From positions 1 through 8,224 of the forward strand of contig CAKSVK010000155.1 of assembly GCA_934502905.1 (NCBI GenBank): a stretch of 8,224 nt of DNA. Direction: 5' to 3'. The number at the start of each line of letters is the position of its first letter. Within the stretch, counting starts at the first letter, position 1. The notes beneath the pieces were generated by a model. That model was given only the letters and a program-made list of their open reading frames with translations. It did not search any database and was not told the origin of the DNA. Positions 6,188 to 8,224 of the stretch are shown here, piece by piece. The position numbers and the translations under genes were made by a program. This DNA is from an uncultured Chitinophagaceae bacterium. GTDB lineage: Bacteria > Bacteroidota > Bacteroidia > Chitinophagales > Chitinophagaceae.

Positions 6188-6838
6188 TTAGTCTATCAGG
6201 TTATTTTTTACCGAAAAGAAAACAAGGCCGGCAGTATTGCGCAGGTTGAACCGTTCCATCAGCCTGTCTTTAATGGCTTCTACCGTTCTGGCGCTGATCT
6301 CCATTTTCTGGGCTATTTCTGATGCCGTAAACTCCATGCATAACAGCCGGAGCACTTCTCTTTCCTTGTCATTTACCACTATTTCGTTGCTGAGGGAAGG
6401 TGCCGTTCTGGCTTTGACATGGGATTTTTTCAGCAAGACCTTATTTACGAAATTGTTAAGATAATAGCCTTTGGCCATTACCTCCACGATAGCCTTTTTT
6501 ATTTCTGCCGGATCTGCGCTCTTTAAAAGGTACCCGTTGGCACCGTTTTCCATGAGGTGGGAAACAAACCGTTCATCCTCATACATGGATAACACAATAA
6601 CATATATATCGGGGTATTCCTTGCTGATCGTTTTAGTGGCTTCAATACCATCTTTTACAGGCATGCGCAGGTCCATCAATATCACCTGCGGCTGCGCTTC
6701 GGGTATACCATCCAGTAACTCCTGCCCGTTCTCTGCCTCCAGCACAAACTTGATATTGGTATAAGGGCGCAGAGACAATATGACCCCCTTGCGGAATAAC
6801 TGGTGATCATCTGCTATGGCTACTCTGATAATACTCAT
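6188..6838 (-). CDS. NarL/FixJ-family two-component response regulator
   Basis: DNA-binding output of the adjacent kinase, 216 residues. The receiver domain (about 4-120) has the acidic pair Asp10/Asp11, phosphoacceptor Asp56 (LMDLRMP), switch Ser84 and Lys106. A linker leads to a LuxR-type helix-turn-helix at about 153-213 (NDKEREVLRLL...EIAQKMEISARTVEAIKDRL), the four-helix GerE domain. All phosphorylation residues are intact, so it should be a normal phospho-switch. It starts 28 bp after the kinase stop on the same strand, with AGAGGA about 8 bases before the ATG as a modest ribosome binding site. Targets are unknown; autoregulation of the operon is common but not shown here. Confidence 0.95.
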   Translation of the reverse strand: MSIIRVAIADDHQLFRKGVILSLRPYTNIKFVLEAENGQELLDGIPEAQPQVILMDLRMPVKDGIEATKTISKEYPDIYVIVLSMYEDERFVSHLMENGANGYLLKSADPAEIKKAIVEVMAKGYYLNNFVNKVLLKKSHVKARTAPSLSNEIVVNDKEREVLRLLCMEFTASEIAQKMEISARTVEAIKDRLMERFNLRNTAGLVFFSVKNNLID

Positions 6839-6866
6839 AAAAATCCTCTTTGTTATTTCCCAAGGG

Positions 6867-7703
6867 TTACGTTATGTGTTCAATATTTTCAACAGGTATA
6901 TCAAGTGTCACTTTAAAATAGGTCTTTGATATATCTTTTTCAAATTCTATTCTGGCCTTCAGCACTTTCACCCGGCTTTGAATGTTTTTAAGCCCCAGTC
7001 CCGCCGCACTTTTATTCAGCTTCTCAAAATCTGCCTGTGTGATGCCTTTCCCGTCGTGATGCAGCCTGATAAAAAACCGCTGGTCATCGTAATTCTGCGT
7101 AACATGGATAAAGCTGGCGCTGCTGTGCTTTAAAATGTTGTTCACCAGTTCCTGAATAACGCGAAAAATCAGCAATTCTTGTTCCGGGCGCAGCCTTTCG
7201 CGGTAATCATGAAAACGGCAGCTTGCATTTACCATGCCCGAGCCGCTGATCTTTTGAAAAAGATCATTCACTGCGGATTCCAGACCAAAGTTTTTCAGGG
7301 TAGGCGGCATCAGGCTGTGCGAAATGTTCCTGATCAGTTGAATGGTGTCGTCAATGATCTGCTTGGCATTGTAAATGCTTTGCAGCTGGGTGTTAATATC
7401 CTGGTGTACAAGGTTTTCGTTCAGGTACAACCTGGCCGTTGCCAGTAAGGGTCCCGCATCGTCATGAAGATCGGCGGCAATACGTTGCCTCTCTTCTTCC
7501 TGCCACCTGATGGATGCATTTAACAGCAGCTTCTGCTGCTCTTCCTCCATCTCCTGGAGCTGCATCTGGTACCGGATGACCCTTCTCTGGTGAAAAATGA
7601 TAAAAATGATCATACCGATAGCTAACGCGAGCATCCCCAACGTTCCGAAAAGCACAATGCCGGATATCCGGTCTGTTTGCAATAAAATCATAGGGGCTTT
7701 CAT
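6867..7703 (-). CDS. HisKA_3 sensor histidine kinase with single N-terminal helix
   Basis: Kinase partner of the response regulator, 278 residues. One membrane helix (about 14-37) is followed by a basic and glutamine/glutamate-rich coiled coil (38-70). The HisKA_3 dimerisation domain has the phosphoacceptor His80 in the H-box ERQRIAADLHDDAGP (71-85). The GHKL ATPase follows: N-box ELVNNILKHS (185-194), G1-like HHDGKG (215-220) and G2 GLGL (236-239). There is almost no extracytoplasmic sequence, so the kinase itself lacks an obvious sensor domain; input may come through the membrane or from the membrane protein encoded 8 bp upstream. The G1 motif reads HxGxG where most kinases have DxGxG; it may be a subfamily variant. 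The start at 7703 is the first ATG after the upstream stop; Met5 is a possible alternative. Confidence 0.93.
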   Translation of the reverse strand: MKAPMILLQTDRISGIVLFGTLGMLALAIGMIIFIIFHQRRVIRYQMQLQEMEEEQQKLLLNASIRWQEEERQRIAADLHDDAGPLLATARLYLNENLVHQDINTQLQSIYNAKQIIDDTIQLIRNISHSLMPPTLKNFGLESAVNDLFQKISGSGMVNASCRFHDYRERLRPEQELLIFRVIQELVNNILKHSSASFIHVTQNYDDQRFFIRLHHDGKGITQADFEKLNKSAAGLGLKNIQSRVKVLKARIEFEKDISKTYFKVTLDIPVENIEHIT

Positions 7704-7711
7704 GTCGGGTT

Positions 7712-8224
7712 TCAGGTATATTTGTTTAACGTATTTCTTCCGTCTTTTAGTTTGGTATACGTGTTTTTACTGTCGGTTGAAAAGCATGCGATAATTAAAA
7801 TCAAATTCTTAAAAAGATATAACGAATCGTGAATGATATCATATTCGTTCTCATCCTTTCCCTCGATAAAACTTTTAGCATACATCAACGCGAAGAAAGT
7901 ACCGGCACAATATACGATCAACGCCACTACCACCCAGAAAGTAGCGGTAAAATAAAAATACGGTACGCTGATATCCTTTACCCGTTCATAAAGAAAGATA
8001 ATACAATAAACAAGAATGATAAGAGAGCTGATGACAGAAGGAGTGGGGTCATACACATCCCGGGGAGTGGTTATGATTTCATAAAACAGGTAGACCCCCA
8101 CTGCAAACGTAACCACGTATAACATCCGTTTTATAGTCAGCGACTGAAACGTGCGGGAGAAGAAATAAGAAAACAGGAAAAACTCCAGGATAGTAGTAAT
8201 GGCAAGGGTAAGCAGGTAATATTC
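7712..8224 (-). CDS. Polytopic membrane protein of the two-component operon (5'-truncated by window edge)
   Basis: I do not recognise a named family. The frame is open to the right edge, adding 33 codons upstream of the ATG at 8123-8125, so the gene begins outside the window and that ATG need not be its start. Of 170 visible residues, about five segments are strongly hydrophobic: roughly visible residues 3-22, 35-53, 62-80, 90-115 and 134-149. Charged linkers include PRDVYDP and EGKDENEYD. The tail is short, polar and basic. It lies 8 bp before the histidine kinase start, so the two are surely co-transcribed and probably translationally linked. Its location and the kinase's lack of a sensor domain suggest a role as membrane sensor or accessory input; this is inference from context only. 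Confidence 0.8.
   Translation of the reverse strand, partial: EYYLLTLAITTILEFFLFSYFFSRTFQSLTIKRMLYVVTFAVGVYLFYEIITTPRDVYDPTPSVISSLIILVYCIIFLYERVKDISVPYFYFTATFWVVVALIVYCAGTFFALMYAKSFIEGKDENEYDIIHDSLYLFKNLILIIACFSTDSKNTYTKLKDGRNTLNKYT

Noticed and set aside
7717..7724. Plus-strand TATATTTG, an exact -7 box
   Set aside because: It lies at the 3' end of the minus-strand membrane gene and would drive only antisense RNA into the kinase region; no plus-strand gene follows. An 8-mer with two free positions is expected by chance in AT-rich DNA.

Overview
The window looks like chromosomal DNA of a Bacteroidota bacterium, most likely of the Chitinophagaceae or a close relative. The evidence is four copies of the Bacteroidota -7 promoter box (TAnnTTTG) placed correctly in front of genes, weak or absent Shine-Dalgarno sequences, a short (~100 nt) SRP RNA of Bacteroidota type, and protein families typical of that group. 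The genus cannot be fixed from the sequence alone.

Layout, left to right. (1) The 3' nine-tenths of an ABC exporter (+), cut by the window edge. (2) A 475-bp gap that holds a ~170-bp inverted-repeat element, then the signal recognition particle RNA with its own -7 box. (3) A small transaldolase (+) with its own promoter and a clear intrinsic terminator. (4) A divergent pair: a SCO1/SenC copper chaperone (-) and a MerC-domain membrane protein (+). Their shared 123-bp spacer carries two back-to-back promoters and a perfect 15-bp dyad. (5) A GntP-family permease (+) and an exported RidA/YjgF-like protein (-), convergent with no base between their stop codons. (6) A minus-strand signalling operon: a multi-pass membrane protein (cut by the right edge), a single-TM HisKA_3 histidine kinase and a NarL/FixJ response regulator.

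How the parts work together. SRP RNA and transaldolase are housekeeping genes (membrane targeting, pentose phosphate pathway). The SCO/MerC pair suggests a small metal-handling divergon: SCO delivers copper or thiol-redox function to respiratory oxidases, and MerC binds or moves a thiophilic or transition metal. The dyad on the merC promoter resembles a Fur-superfamily operator. GntP plus RidA is plausibly an uptake and detoxification pair for a sugar acid or related small acid. The last three genes form a compact sensory unit in which the polytopic membrane protein may supply the input that the kinase itself lacks.

I found no mobile-element gene, CRISPR array, tRNA or rRNA, and no convincing new multi-gene system. 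The best leads are the merC operator, the inverted-repeat element, the secreted RidA next to gntP, and the three-gene sensory unit.
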